Source: Gambelia wislizenii
Lineage: Eukaryota > Chordata > Lepidosauria > Squamata > Crotaphytidae
DNA: 64,000 nt
Reading direction: 5' to 3'
Assembly: GCA_030847615.1 (NCBI GenBank)
Contig: JAUMIR010000001.1
Coordinates: 166,831,001-166,895,000, forward strand
Below, piece by piece: positions 22,293 through 33,111 of the stretch. The translations under genes and the position numbers were made by a program. The notes under the pieces were generated by a model. That model did no database searches. It was not told where the DNA came from and saw only the letters and a program-made list of their open reading frames with translations. Numbering within the stretch: position 1 is the first letter of the stretch; every line of letters starts with the position of its first letter.

Positions 22293-23405
22293 ACCACAAT
22301 TCAAGAAAGATATTGACAAGCCAGAACATGTTCAGAGGAGGGTGACCAAAATGGTGAAAGGTCTGGAAGCCATGCCGTATGAGGAGGGGCTTAGGGAGCT
22401 GGGTATGTTTGGGCTGGAGAAGAGGTGGTTAAGAGGTGACATGCTAGCCATATTTAAATACTTGAAAGGATGTCATGTTGAAGAGAGAGCAAGCTTGTTT
22501 TCTGCTGCTCTGGAGACTCGTACATGAAACAATGAACTCAAACTACAGGATAAGAGATTCCACCTAAACATTAGGAAGAACTTCCTTACAGTAAGAGCTG
22601 TGCAACAGTGGAATACGCTGTCTCGAAGTGTGGTGGGGTCTCCTTCTCTGGAGGTTTTTAAACAGAGGCTGGATGGCCATCTATTGGGAGTGCTTTGATT
22701 TGTGTTTTTGTCTGGGAAACCAGCCAAGGTGAGATGCAATTCATAGACAGCAGCATGGCACTTTGCCCAGAACACCCAGCCTCATAGAAACACAGTTTGT
22801 AGGGCAGAATATCTAAGCAACAAAACAAGTCCACAAAAACAATAGGGCAGTCCAGTTTACCAATCCAAAAGTCAAGGGTCATGGCAAGCAGGGTGCCCCA
22901 TCCAATCCGAAGGCCAAAGTCCAGGCAAGGCAACATGAGTGTCAAGGAGGAGAGGTTTCCCATTGGTGCAGTCAGATAAACTCCAACAAGTTGGCAGAGT
23001 AGCTGTCCCTAATTTATACTAGCTCAGTGATCACACAGCTGTTCTCTGATAGCTCAGCATCTCTTATAAATACATAGAGACTTCTGCTCCTTCTCCCTTT
23101 GGTTCTGGTGTTCTTGAAAGGTGTGTACAACTGGGTCTAATGTCTTTCTGTCTGAGGGGCCAGGTCTCTCTGCCAGGTCTGGGTTATCTGCTCTGCCCCC
23201 TTCTGCTATCTCTGAGGGGTCAGGCAGCTCTGTGGGGTCAGGTGCTGTTGTCTCTACTCCCTGCTGCAAATCCTGCTATGAGGGTCTCTCTTCCTCTAGT
23301 TCATCTTCCCAGTCAGAATAGCAGATCCTGACAGTTTTCCTGCATGGCAGCGGGTTGGACTGGATGGCCCCCGTGGTCTCTTCCAACTCTATGATTCTAT
23401 GATTC
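22293..23405 (+). mobile_element. CR1 LINE 3' end, split by a solo LTR
   Basis: The sense frame around 22342-22527 encodes the CR1 ORF2 C-terminus ([20 protein letters not shown], then [13 protein letters not shown]). It continues with shifts through NIRKNFLTVRAVQQW and PSLEVFKQRLDGHLLG. The element then breaks at 22709 and resumes at 23339 with 'cctgcatggcagcgggttgg', ending in the CR1 terminus 'ccaactctatgattctatgatt'. Without the insert the join is seamless. It is 5'-truncated. Confidence 0.9.
22709..23333 (-). mobile_element. Solo LTR inserted in CR1 (625 bp)
   Basis: The segment starts TGTCTGGG and ends CCTGACA, so it has the canonical TG...CA ends. It is flanked by the exact 5-bp duplication GTTTT (22704-22708 and 23334-23338) within the CR1. 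No internal retroelement genes are present, so it is a solo LTR left by recombination. The minus orientation is preferred: a TATA-like 'gtatttataag' lies about 270 bases into the LTR on that strand. The following text ('ggactttggccttcgg') also resembles the second LTR at 30720-31126. Gypsy-type origin is an inference. Confidence 0.85.
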
Positions 23406-24374
23406 AGCAATTTAAAATGGTATAGTTAAACAAACATTGTTTTTGCACATCCTTAGTCTCTGAGTGCTGCTGGGTGGATTGTCAGGACCATAGAGTGGAG
23501 GGGAGGATGGAGAGGAGAGCAGGAATGAGGCTGTTGAGACCACTTGATAGTCCTTCTGTTGAACCAGTGTGACCGCTGGATCTACTGTCCTATACTTTCT
23601 CTCTCTTTTTCTGAATCCATTCTGGATTTTACCACTTCTTCTCCCTCAGCTGCTCTGAGTGTTAGACCCTAGTTTGGCAGAGCTCCCATTCAACTCAGGG
23701 CAGCTGTGGGAGGGAGAACAGTAAAATCCAGAGAAGATTCACTGCCCCCATGACAGCCAATCCAGTGGCTGCTCCTGTTTTGGACCTAACTGCTGTTACA
23801 TGGGAATGGGAATGTAGTTGGGAATTGAACTCAGAATTTTCAAATACAAGGAAATACACTGACCTTTCTCACAAAATATAATGAAACGAATCAGAACAGA
23901 AGTGGAGTCACGCTGGGTTTCATTCATTTAAATGTCAGAAGCCCGCTCTTTTGGGAACAGCTCAACCATAAATGTGCCAGTTTCCCGCACAGTAGCAAGG
24001 CTTGATCTCAAGAGAGCACCCTGTATGTTACTGTGATTACTGTGTAAGACTCTGAAATGTTTCTTTATTTATATGTATATTTCGAGACAGTGCTACTCAA
24101 AGCAGTGGCACATGGAGCAGTGCCAGCCCCTGAGCCATCTGTTGCTAGTCCCTGGAGAGCTTCCAGGAATGAAAAAGACAATTGTAGCCAATGGTACCTG
24201 GCACAGGGAGGAGAGAATCTGGTCTCCACACCACATAGCTGTTTAAAGGGATGTGAATCCTCTACTATTTTGTTCTCTTGCACAAGGATGAATCACTCCC
24301 TTAGTTTTTTCCCTGCTGTGGGTGATGATGAATATATTTCTGTGCAGTTTTTGCCCAGTACGCACACATCTGGG
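23406..24374. other. Unassigned stretch
   Basis: No gene recognised. The small frames that extend from about 24057 into the CR1/hAT zone do not resemble known proteins. Confidence 0.35.
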
Positions 24375-24875
24375 TTCTTAGAATTAAAGAGTTGGAAGGG
24401 GCCCCATAGGCCATCAAATCCAAACCCCTGCTCAATGCAGGAAACCCAGCTAGAACATTGGTTCTTAACCTTTTCTTTACCAAGGACCCCCTTTAAATAA
24501 CTTAAGAATTAAAATAAGAATAATAATAACAACAACAATACAATTACACTATCCATTAAACCTTCCCTCACTGGAGGGGAATGGAAGACTTTTCTCTTGC
24601 TTCTTCCTGCAAATTTGTGGCTGGAGTGGATTGAATAGCTATGCGCAGGCCAAGCCAGCTAGCCAGCCTTTGCCTTGGCTCCTGTCATGTGGCTGCTCCA
24701 CTGCAGGGAGGAGGTGGGCCAAGCAGCATTCAAGCCTTTGCAGACCCCCCCCCCGTGAAGACACTTTTTGACCCCATGGGGGTCCCCAGACCATACATTA
24801 AGAACCACTGAGCTAGACCATCCCCAGCAGGTAGCTGTCCTGCCTGTTTTTGAAGAGAAGGAAAAGCAGAGTTTT
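24375..24875 (-). mobile_element. CR1 3' end, antisense, split by a hAT element
   Basis: The minus-strand CR1 tail (24379-24455: 'ggttttgatttgatggcc', '...ccaactctttaattctaag') continues at 24819-24870 with 'ctaccTGCTGGGGATGG'. The hAT element interrupts it. Confidence 0.7.
24456..24810 (+). mobile_element. Non-autonomous hAT transposon, copy 1 (355 bp)
   Basis: The left end CATTGGTTCTTAACC and the right end, which reads CAGTGGTTCTTAATG on the minus strand, form inverted repeats of the hAT type CAGNGGTTCT. The flanks AGCTAGAA (24448-24455) and AGCTAGAC (24811-24818) are an 8-bp duplication with one mismatch, diagnostic for hAT. A related copy is at 33112-34075. It has no transposase. Confidence 0.88.
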
Positions 24876-25714
24876 AGCAAATTATTCTGTGAAGAAGTAC
24901 GCCTGGGTTTTTTTTTTATTGTTTTTATAAAAAGGATTACACAAATCTAAAAACAAAAAGTCCAACATAACATATAGTTTAGGGAGAAATTTTTTTTCCT
25001 GCAAAAACCTTGTTTTTCCTCTCAAATGTTTTTTGTACAAAAACACAATTTTCACAAACACACACACAAACATTTTTTCAAGAAACATATATGGGTTTTA
25101 TGTAAAAATTTTGTCTTTTTGTGGTTATAACCCCTACCAATATAATCCCCACCAATTTTGCACCCCCCCAATACGTTTTCTGGAAACTTTTTTTTTTACA
25201 ACCCCCCCCCCAAGTATATTTCTGCAAAGAATGATTTCCCCAAACATTTTGGGATGTGTGAATACCAGACAAAAACTTTACCAAATTCCCACCTGTGTTA
25301 TTCTTTCTGATGGGATTTAACAATTGTCAGGAATCAATTTTTCAGCTGGGAAACAAGTAGTGGTGAATATTTTTTCCATCTCTAGTACATTTTTATGTAG
25401 TGTACCATCTAATTTCTTATCTTTACATTAAATAATGATGGTATATCCACCCTTAATATTATGGATCACAGAGAATACTATATGATAGGGTGATCAAAAA
25501 GATCTGAGTCTACTGGTCCACATTCTGCATGAATGTTTGACCAGATAATTTTAGGATTTAGCCATGTATTTCAAAAGGAGAGAGAAGTTCAAGATATGCA
25601 AACTGTTCCAACATAGTGAACCCTAAGCTGGTGTCCTTGGTTAGCTTTATCTGCTTTCCTTCTTTATATTGAAATATTTTGTTTTAATGAAAAAAATCAT
25701 AAATTTTTATGCTG
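24876..25714. other. Unassigned T-rich and C-rich stretch
   Basis: The first part (24900-25330) alternates long T runs with C runs (25200-25211) and 'aaaaacac' phrases and looks like low-complexity sequence. No gene recognised. Confidence 0.35.
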
Positions 25715-25765
25715 TTATAGGGCACCTTTGCAGAAAGGTAGAATATAAAATTAAATAAATAGATA
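25715..25765 (+). mobile_element. L2-type LINE terminus, fragment
   Basis: A 'gaaaggtagaatataaaattaaataaataga' end in sense, which is the usual L2 3' terminus. It is very short. Confidence 0.45.
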
Positions 25766-25967
25766 ATGAAGGGCTATGGAAAAAAAGTGAATCCTTCCTT
25801 TAATGAAGATTGTGAAGGCCATCAGCAAACAAGTGTCAGGTAAATACATCTGACATAGGCAGATGTGCTGGGAAACATACAGCTGCACTTAGGAACTTGC
25901 ACCAGAATAGATCACTAATAGACAGAGAGTCAGAAAGAGAACTTTCTGTGAAGTATAATACAACAGG

Positions 25968-26012
25968 AAGGGAGGGAGGGAGGGAGGGAGGGAGGGAGGG
26001 AGGGAGGGAGGA
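25968..26012. repeat. (GGGA)n microsatellite
   Basis: Roughly ten GGGA units on the plus strand. The runs of three Gs at regular spacing give strong potential for G-quadruplex formation. Confidence 0.95.
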
Positions 26013-28363
26013 AAATAGGGGTCTCCATCCCCCAAATCTAAGAAAGGAAGCTTTATTAGATTAAAAATAGTATTTACCAATATGACTCTCTCTATTTCTC
26101 TCCCCCTTTCTCCACTGCAAAAACTTTTTACATTCCTCTGCAGGTCTCTAATCATTTTTCGGAATCTGGACTTTTGGGAAATCAATTTCTCTCCTCTTCC
26201 CTCAGCCTGCTTATTCAAGTGCTGCTGTGGGCTATTCGCTAGTAAGACAAAGAACTGGGGAAACGGTTTTATACTATGGTATGCCAGAAACGCTAGGTTT
26301 CTGCATGAGCAAATTTTAGAAGTAGTGCCTGTAATTTAAATAGGAAGGTAATATATTTTACCATAAAGGGGAAGACTGACTTTTGTGGCTGCTCAGTCTG
26401 TTGTTCAGTTGCTAATGGCTGATGGGCAACTTCTCATCCACGACTTTTCATTCTTACGGTTCTTTATTTTTGAACTGGACTGGACACTGTTTGAATAGAG
26501 GACCACCCTTTATGAGGTATGGTACACAGCCACCCTAGTGGGATATTATTTAACCTTAGTGATCACCAGTAATGCAATCCTAGTATTGGCCAAAAAGGAA
26601 TAGGGATTGGAATTGGCTGACAAAATGTATTCCTTCTTAGATGGATTTCCTTGGATAAACTTCAAAATGAATCCTTAGCACCACAGAAAATGACATTGCA
26701 TGATATGGAATACAAGCTGTGAATCTTAGAAGGAACATTACTAGAGACGGGTCTTCTATAAGAAATGCAATCTTGTATTCATCTTGGCAGCTACGGAAAT
26801 AGTGTGGAAGGTGGTAGCAAAACTTCGGTTCACATTCTATTAGCATTCTCATCCTGACATAGACTTCACTTTGTCATGGTCTTAAAACTGCCACTTCAGA
26901 TCAGGTTAGACTGAGATGAATCTATCTGGAGCTACACACATTTAAGTGATGTTCTGTTTAAGTTGATTAAGCTTCTTTCCATTTTGATGAACAAGAAGCA
27001 GTTGAGATGATCAGAATTTCAGCATGGCTTTGAGCTGTTATTCTGAATTTATCCCCAAATAATCTGGTACAGAATGCCAGATATCACATGGCTACAGGTT
27101 TACCTTGGCCAATTTGTCAGAGAAAGTTGTTAAACGATTGCCTTTCTTTCCTCAGATTTGAATTGTGAACTGGGAAGAAAGCCATTTCATAGATTCGTTC
27201 AAATGAAATGTGCAGGATAATGAATTTGCCATGTATTTTCCCCTCCCAAAAGTCCCCCCACCCTATTCCCTTTCTTTGTTGTGTTACCATCTCAAGCCAT
27301 GCTTAATCCACTTAATATTCAAAGTAGCCTTGAGGAGGTACTTGTCACCTTTATCTATCCATGGAACAAATCATTAATCTGTAGCGTAGATTGATACTAA
27401 TATGTATTGTAAAGGACTTGATTTATATAGGCCAGATTTTATATCGGCAGTAGAAAGAGAAATACACGGGAAGGAACAACAGGTTCTGCCCTTCATAAAA
27501 ACCAAAACAGAACAAAAATAATATTAGGAAATGTGTGGAAACCAGAACTAAGCAGAACAGTGATCTTTCTATGTGTCATTTTGGTCATCAAATTGTCTCA
27601 TAGTTAGGGCAATAATTCCCCCAACTCTGGCCTCATAATGTTAATAAATGTTTATAAGATTCATAAAGTTCACATGTCATTGTGTGGTAGAGGTTGCAGG
27701 TGGTAGCATTACCATGAACATAAATTTTAAAATGAATTACCATTGTACCAAGCTACTGTGGTGTAACTTTTAAATTTTAAGAGCTCAATTACAATTACTA
27801 AAAATGTCCAAAAATGTCCCCTAAACCCAAATTATCTCTCTAAAGTAACAAATTGAAGTAACACAAAATATTACTCATTACTCACACATTGTGTGTGTGT
27901 GTGTGTTCCAGAAACTGTAATTTGCAGTTAATCTCTACCCCTTCCATCCTGTGGACCCACTTTAGATGGAGAGGGCCTCATGTAATTTGTATAAGGAGAA
28001 CCCCTTATGAAGCAAATGGAGTTTTTTTCCATATGCAAATTTCATAGGCACAATCCAGACCAGGACGGGGGGGGTGAGGTAAAAAGGGTAAAGCCTCCAA
28101 CCTATATGCCAGGCTCATGGGAGGAGGTTATCCAAGCTTACTTTTGAGTAAGAAAAGCCACTGGGCTAGTTGCATATGCTATGTATGAAAGGTAATTTGT
28201 TGTTTGGGTTTCAAACACTGAGTTTTAAGGCCTTTCTTTACTTAATTTTTAAAATGCACAATTTTGATTTGTGTAAACAAATGTAATATATCCTAAAATT
28301 TCAGTTGTATCCACACCTACCCCCGAAACAAGTTTAAAATACTATATCCAGATTGGAGATATA
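26013..28363. other. Unassigned AT-rich stretch
   Basis: 2.3 kb without recognisable gene or repeat, apart from a short TG microsatellite at 27886-27906. It is among the longer stretches of apparently unique DNA in the window. Confidence 0.4.
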
Positions 28364-28980
28364 GGAGATTTTCACACAGGCTATATATCCCGTGGCAGGA
28401 ACAGAACAGGGTCAGGAAAGGTTTTTCCCTTTCGGATGACGTTGACTCCGTTCTGTCCTGCATCCATCCTGCTCCCGTGACTGTTCTGGAACAATGTAAA
28501 AATGATTTTTCATCGTGAATAGACCTCCCATTCCGTCACTATCATGCAATCACAGGTGTGCAAACAGGAACCCCGTTCCTATTCCAAAATGACAGCCACA
28601 GAGGGGAGGTCTGTTCCAAGCACTTCCTGGTACAATCTGGACATCCAGGTAAGTGGCACCCTTTATTTTACCCTCCCTGTTTTGAGTGTGTGATTTAAAG
28701 TGTGTTTTTGTGCTTGGTGAACTGATTTTATGTTTGGGGGAGTTTTATTTTTTAAATATATCTCCCGGCCGGTGATAATGTGATAACGTTTCAGATGGAT
28801 GGTTGTAAAAGCAGCCTTATGATGGCTGCATTTACGGCCGGTCAGCGAGGGGAGGGGGAGCCCATTCCTGCCACAGAATTAAGGTAAGTGTGTGAAATAT
28901 TTATGTTATTCCGTGGCAGGAACGGGAGAGGAGGTGGCGGGGCAGTAACGGGGGCATTTTGGCCCCGTGTGAAAATCTCC
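28364..28980 (+). mobile_element. MITE family B, copy 1 (617 bp)
   Basis: The left end GGAGATTTTCACACAGG and the right end, reading GGAGATTTTCACACGGGG on the minus strand, are near-perfect inverted repeats. The trinucleotide ATA flanks both sides (28361-28363, 28981-28983). Internally the left third has the run 'ggcaggaacagaacaggg...cctttcgg' and the right third has 'ggcaggaacgggagagg'. A second full copy in the opposite direction lies at 33449-34063. Neither copy has coding sequence. The termini, the 3-bp duplication and the 'cttcctggta...tccaggtaagtggcacc' block tie it to family A. Confidence 0.85.
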
Positions 28981-29050
28981 ATAGCCAGGAGAGCTTAGGT
29001 TAATCTTGACATAAATTCATAGTTAATCCAACATATGTTTCATTTCTAAA

Positions 29051-29311
29051 GTTGTTTAAAAATACAGACATACATCAGTTGTACAGGCATACATCAGGCA
29101 TAATCAGTTCTCTGAAACAGAAGCTCCTTTTTACTGAGTTGTTTAAAAATACAGACATACATCAGTTGTACAGGCATACATCAGGCATAATCAGTTCTCT
29201 GAAACAGAAGCTCCTTTTTACTGAGTTGTTTAAAAATACAGACATACATCGGTTGTACAGGCATACATCAGGCATAATCAGTTCTCTGAAACAGAAGCTC
29301 CTTTTTACAGA
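29051..29311. repeat. Three tandem copies of an 87-bp unit
   Basis: Units at 29051-29137, 29138-29224 and 29225-29311 differ by only one or two bases, which implies a recent or homogenised array. Because 87 is divisible by three, a 132-codon open frame runs through it and repeats a 29-residue phrase. I regard this as a by-product because the frame has no other support. Confidence 0.95.
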
Positions 29312-30138
29312 GTCTTTTTACATCTGCCCAGCCCCCTTATTTCCTCTTGTCTTCTGTCTAGCTGGATTTTTTCCCAGCAGCATTGGCATTGAGAGGATGG
29401 TGAAGGAGGACTGGAGAAACAGAGATGTGGTGGGCTGTACAGTAAAGTGAAGGGACACTTGAGCTGAGAAAGACTAAGATTCTATTCTATTGGTCCTACT
29501 TTAGCTGTGTGTGCCTGTCTACAACAGGCAATGTAAACAGCAGCTGCCTCCAGAATTCCTTAAAGAGCATGTGTGAAGAGCAGAAGAAAGAGAAAAGCGG
29601 AGAGGAGAAAATCCTACCTCACCAGCTATCCTCAACATATTTTAAAAAGCATAATCTATACATATGCCCACCAAAAATGGAAATCATAAGAAAAGTGAAG
29701 GTTAATGAAAGGGAGAAAAAATCATGGATGCATTTTGGAAGAAGCCTTCAAGTAGTTTCTAGAAGATTCAATGTGTTTTTGTTTAGTTGTGCAAGGCTCA
29801 CCTGACCTGATGGAGGAAGGACAGAAAATGACCATAAGGCCTAATGGGTTAGAGTCAGACTGTAGAAGACAGTTTGCTTAGACATAGAAAATACTAAGTT
29901 TCTAGCAACATCAAGTTAAATTAAATATGTAGAAAACATTGTGGGACATGTTCCAGAGCATGTTCTGACATGTTCTGCTGATATAATAACAGCAAGAACA
30001 AAGAAATCAGATAAAAATAATAAATGTGATGTATATAGTTTGAACACAGTGCTTGCTCTTATTGGTGAGTTTTTATGTATGTCAAGGCTTTTGTTGCTCA
30101 ATTGCTGCCATATCATGTTTTTGTAAGAATTCTTTCTA
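29312..30138. other. Unassigned stretch
   Basis: No gene or repeat family recognised. Confidence 0.35.
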
Positions 30139-30660
30139 TCTCTCTCTCTATAAAACTCATGGGTATGTTGTCTTTCCCAGTATGCTGATTAATTTCCTGC
30201 TTAGGAAACATTGCCCCTCCCACCTCTTACTCCCTCAGCCAATCACCACTCACATGCAAACTCCCTCGCCACTTCACAATCCACTCCTGCCACTCAATCT
30301 ACATCTACACCCCCAGCCTCACAAGGTTCCCTCCCTCCTCTCACTCTCAGCCAATCACTACCCACAAGCAAATACCCTCTCCACCTCACAATCCACTCCT
30401 GCCACTCAATCTGCATCTATACCCCCCAGCCTCACAAGGGCCCTGTTGCCCGCCACTCACCTGAGTGTGCAGTGTTGAAGAGGAGGAGCTGCCACTGTCA
30501 CCCATGAGGCAGTGGCCACCCTGATCCCAGCCCAGGGGTGTGTGAGGGTGGCTGACCCAGAAGCCATGGCAAGGACTCCAGGAGCCTAAACGGAGCCTCC
30601 CCTGCTCCACCTCCACTATACGCCTACTATAGCAGCATACGTTATGCTGGTTACAGCTAG
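30139..30660 (+). mobile_element. Candidate non-autonomous Helitron (522 bp)
   Basis: The left end begins TCTCTCTCTCTATAAAAC after an A, and the right end is CTAG before a T, as expected for Helitrons inserting between A and T. About 11 bases before CTAG a 6-bp stem CAGCAT/ATGCTG (30633-30638 with 30644-30649) forms the usual terminal hairpin. There is no target-site duplication, which also fits. The interior holds two tandem copies of a 112-bp unit. The bases after the end (30661 onward, tataaaataattgtc...tatgttg) resemble the element's own left end, suggesting a second tandem copy. Confidence 0.55.
30215..30439. repeat. Two tandem copies of a 112-bp C-rich unit
   Basis: Units at about 30215-30326 and 30327-30439 share 'cagccaatcac', 'cacaatccactcctgccactcaatct' in shifted form, and 'cagcctcacaagg'. 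They lie within the Helitron candidate. Confidence 0.85.
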
Positions 30661-30719
30661 TATAAAATAATTGTCTTGGATATGTTGCCGTTTTCAGTGT
30701 GCTGATTTGCTGCTTAGAA

Positions 30720-31126
30720 GTCAGGCTATACCTCTCCTTGCATGACTAGTCCCCTGGCTGCGCAGCCTCTTTGCAGACTCAGGCCCCTGCTGTGGGAGTC
30801 TTGGAAGAACCAGGGCCAAGCTAGCAGATGCAGCGGGCTGCGATCATGCAGCACACCTGAAGCAGCCAGGGGAACTGCTATTTAAGAGCAGCATTCAGCC
30901 CTCAGTCTTGGCTAGCACAACATGCTTTTCTGTGCTGTCTGTATCTAGGCATTGAGCCTTGGACCCTGGGTCCTGGATATCTGGTATGTGCTCTGACTTT
31001 GGGCTGTTTTTGGACTTTGGCTTATCTTTGACCGTGCTTGGACTTCGGCCTCTGTCTCCTGTGTTCCTGATTAATCCCTGATGTCTCTGCTCCTAGAACC
31101 TGTCACCCCCACCCTGGACCCTGACA
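30720..31126 (+). mobile_element. Solo LTR-like segment, gypsy type
   Basis: The right end is 'ctggaccctgaca' and the left end '(g)tcaggctatacc', giving imperfect TG...CA-type inverted tips. A TATA-like 'tatttaag' sits at 30879-30886. The downstream part is rich in 'ctttgg...ttggacttcgg' phrases, like the other solo LTR in this window. Flanks 'ttagaag' and 'gtaggaa' may be a damaged duplication. No polyadenylation signal of the canonical form was seen. Confidence 0.55.
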
Positions 31127-32586
31127 GTAGGAAACTTCCCAACCAATCAAAGCTTCCTGTTGGACAGCCAATCAGCACACTGGGGGTAGAAATATGTAGA
31201 AAGCTTTAAGTCCTTTCTAAACATGGTGGAGCATCCTGACATGTGTGGTGTGTGTGTGTATAGAATGTGTGTTTGTGTATGTAGCGTGGGGTGGTGAATG
31301 TGTGTGCTATGGGGGTATAGTGTGGGGTGGGTGGGTGTGTAGCATGATGTGTGTGTCTGTCTGTGTGTATGCGCAGTTGCATGGTGGTGGTGGAGGGGCA
31401 CTTGTGTCCTGGCACATGTGGTGTATGTCTACGTGTCTGTGTGTACATGCGGTTGCATGGCAGCAGCAGTGGAACTCTCAGCATGAAACTAGCCGTTCTA
31501 GTTGATTTGGAAGGTTATATATTAATGCGTCAAATGATCGTACTCTTGACATGTTCCCTAAGTGCCCAATCAGCAGAGTGGGAACAGAAACATACTGAAG
31601 CGTTTTATATGTGTAGATAATGGTGTATATTACACTGGGTATAGCGAGTTCTATATAAAATTGGTTTATTTGCTTGTTCAGTGTGGAACCCTGGGCTTCC
31701 AAGCCAGAGTCCACCTGGCACTGTTGTTAAATAAATTGCTGAGTTCAATCTACTATCAGATTTGATTCATGAACCACTTCATTGACAAAATGCTCACCAT
31801 CAGTTCATTAGGGTGGGGATGATCTCCCTCCACCGCTACAGCCACATACACCCCAGAGTGCACCCCAAAAACCTGTTCCAGTCAGTTGGAATACCCAGTT
31901 TTTGTATGCTAGTGAGGTCTGCAGCAAGAAGGGAAGGAAGAAAGTTCTATCATGCTGGCACTGCATTGCCAGGGTGACATTGGCTTTAGGCCTGAGGCTT
32001 CTCTGACTGAAGTCATCAACACTCTCCAACACTCAAGACCAATTTAAATTTGCAATCCTGTAGTGAGACATTGTCCAAAAGGAGATTTTGCAATTCTTGT
32101 GTTTCTTGCTCCAGATCTCAATCTGAGAGTTCAAGCTGAGAATTTAAGGTTTTTCAGACCCAAATCCTTGTCAGTTTAATTTAGAGAGGAAGAACAGGGA
32201 ACCGCTAGTGGATTTGACATGTGTCACACTTTTCTTCACTCTTTTTGCTTTTCTTATGCAACTTCAGTAGGGTTTGTAATTTGTCATATTTTAAACATTC
32301 GGAGCAGGTCTCATATTAAGAAAGCATTGAAAAATTCATCTGTGGGGATCATTATTACATCCATCTTTATTAAAAATGTGGCACAGAATAGTTTTATTTG
32401 ACCTTGAATATATGTTTCAGTGTGTAGTCCAGGAGCCTGAAAAGATTATTTGAAAAATACAAGTTTCTAGTCTTGGCTAAATTACTTCTGTTTAAAATTT
32501 TAGATGGTTAAAATGAGGATTTTAACTGCAAGGGTAGGGCTTTCTAACATTCCATCAAGAATGAGTCCTCTATAGTGTCAGATATA
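31127..32586. other. Mixed stretch with TG-rich tandem sequence
   Basis: From 31237 to 31465 the plus strand is TG-rich and includes two imperfect copies of a 78-bp unit (near 31355 and 31434) sharing 'tgtctgtgtgta...gttgcatgg'. Two related blocks, 'cagccaatcagcacactggg' at 31167 and 'tgcccaatcagcagagtggg' at 31563, suggest more of the Helitron-type material. No gene is recognised. Confidence 0.45.
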
Positions 32587-33086
32587 GGCCTTGTCTAGAT
32601 GGACTATTTAACCTGTCACCCCCATCTTAGAGCCCTACAGTCCAAATGACACAGAGCTTTTGCCCTATTTTGCCCCAAGCAGTCATCACGACACCCAGGG
32701 CAAAGATGAGGCTAAGATGAGGGCGGGGGTTGGGTAAAGCCCAATAAAACATTTTAGCAAAATACCTGGGATATCTGTTCCAGCCAAGAAAAAAAAATGG
32801 ATCAGGCCCCATGGGACTGCAGGAGCCCATACTGCCATGCCAGCCCATCTCTGCAGCTGCCATCTTCATCACACTCTTTGAAATCAGGAAGCAGACCTGC
32901 ACCATGTGACCAAGTTTGGTCACATGCAGGGGGCCTTGGTAACATGCTGCAGTCCCCCTTCCTGGCTTCAGAAAGAATCATGTGGATAGAAGCAGACATA
33001 GCTGCAGGGATGGCAGTCTGGACTCTATCCCATTTTGTGCATGTAACAGTGGGGAGCTGGTGTATCCTGCCCATGTAGATGAGGCC
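32587..33086 (+). mobile_element. MITE family D, copy 2
   Basis: The left end GGCCTTGTCTAGATGGAC and the right end, reading GGCCTCATCTACATGGGC on the minus strand, are inverted repeats. ATA flanks both sides (32584-32586 and 33087-33089), giving an exact 3-bp duplication. Internal blocks match 1407-1947. Confidence 0.75.
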
Positions 33087-33111
33087 ATAGTCAGCAGATA
33101 TTGCTTCGACT

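Noticed and set aside
29051..29311. CRISPR-like array
   Set aside because: The units are head-to-tail without unique spacers, and the genome is eukaryotic.
29052..29450. 132-codon frame with 29-residue repeats as a repeat protein
   Set aside because: It follows entirely from the 87-bp tandem unit. There is no start context, family match or continuation.
30053..30507. Pro/Ser/His-rich frames of 98-141 codons
   Set aside because: They come from the C-rich tandem 112-bp units in the Helitron candidate.
31245..31505. Cys/Val-rich 86-codon frame
   Set aside because: This is a translation of the TG-rich tandem sequence.
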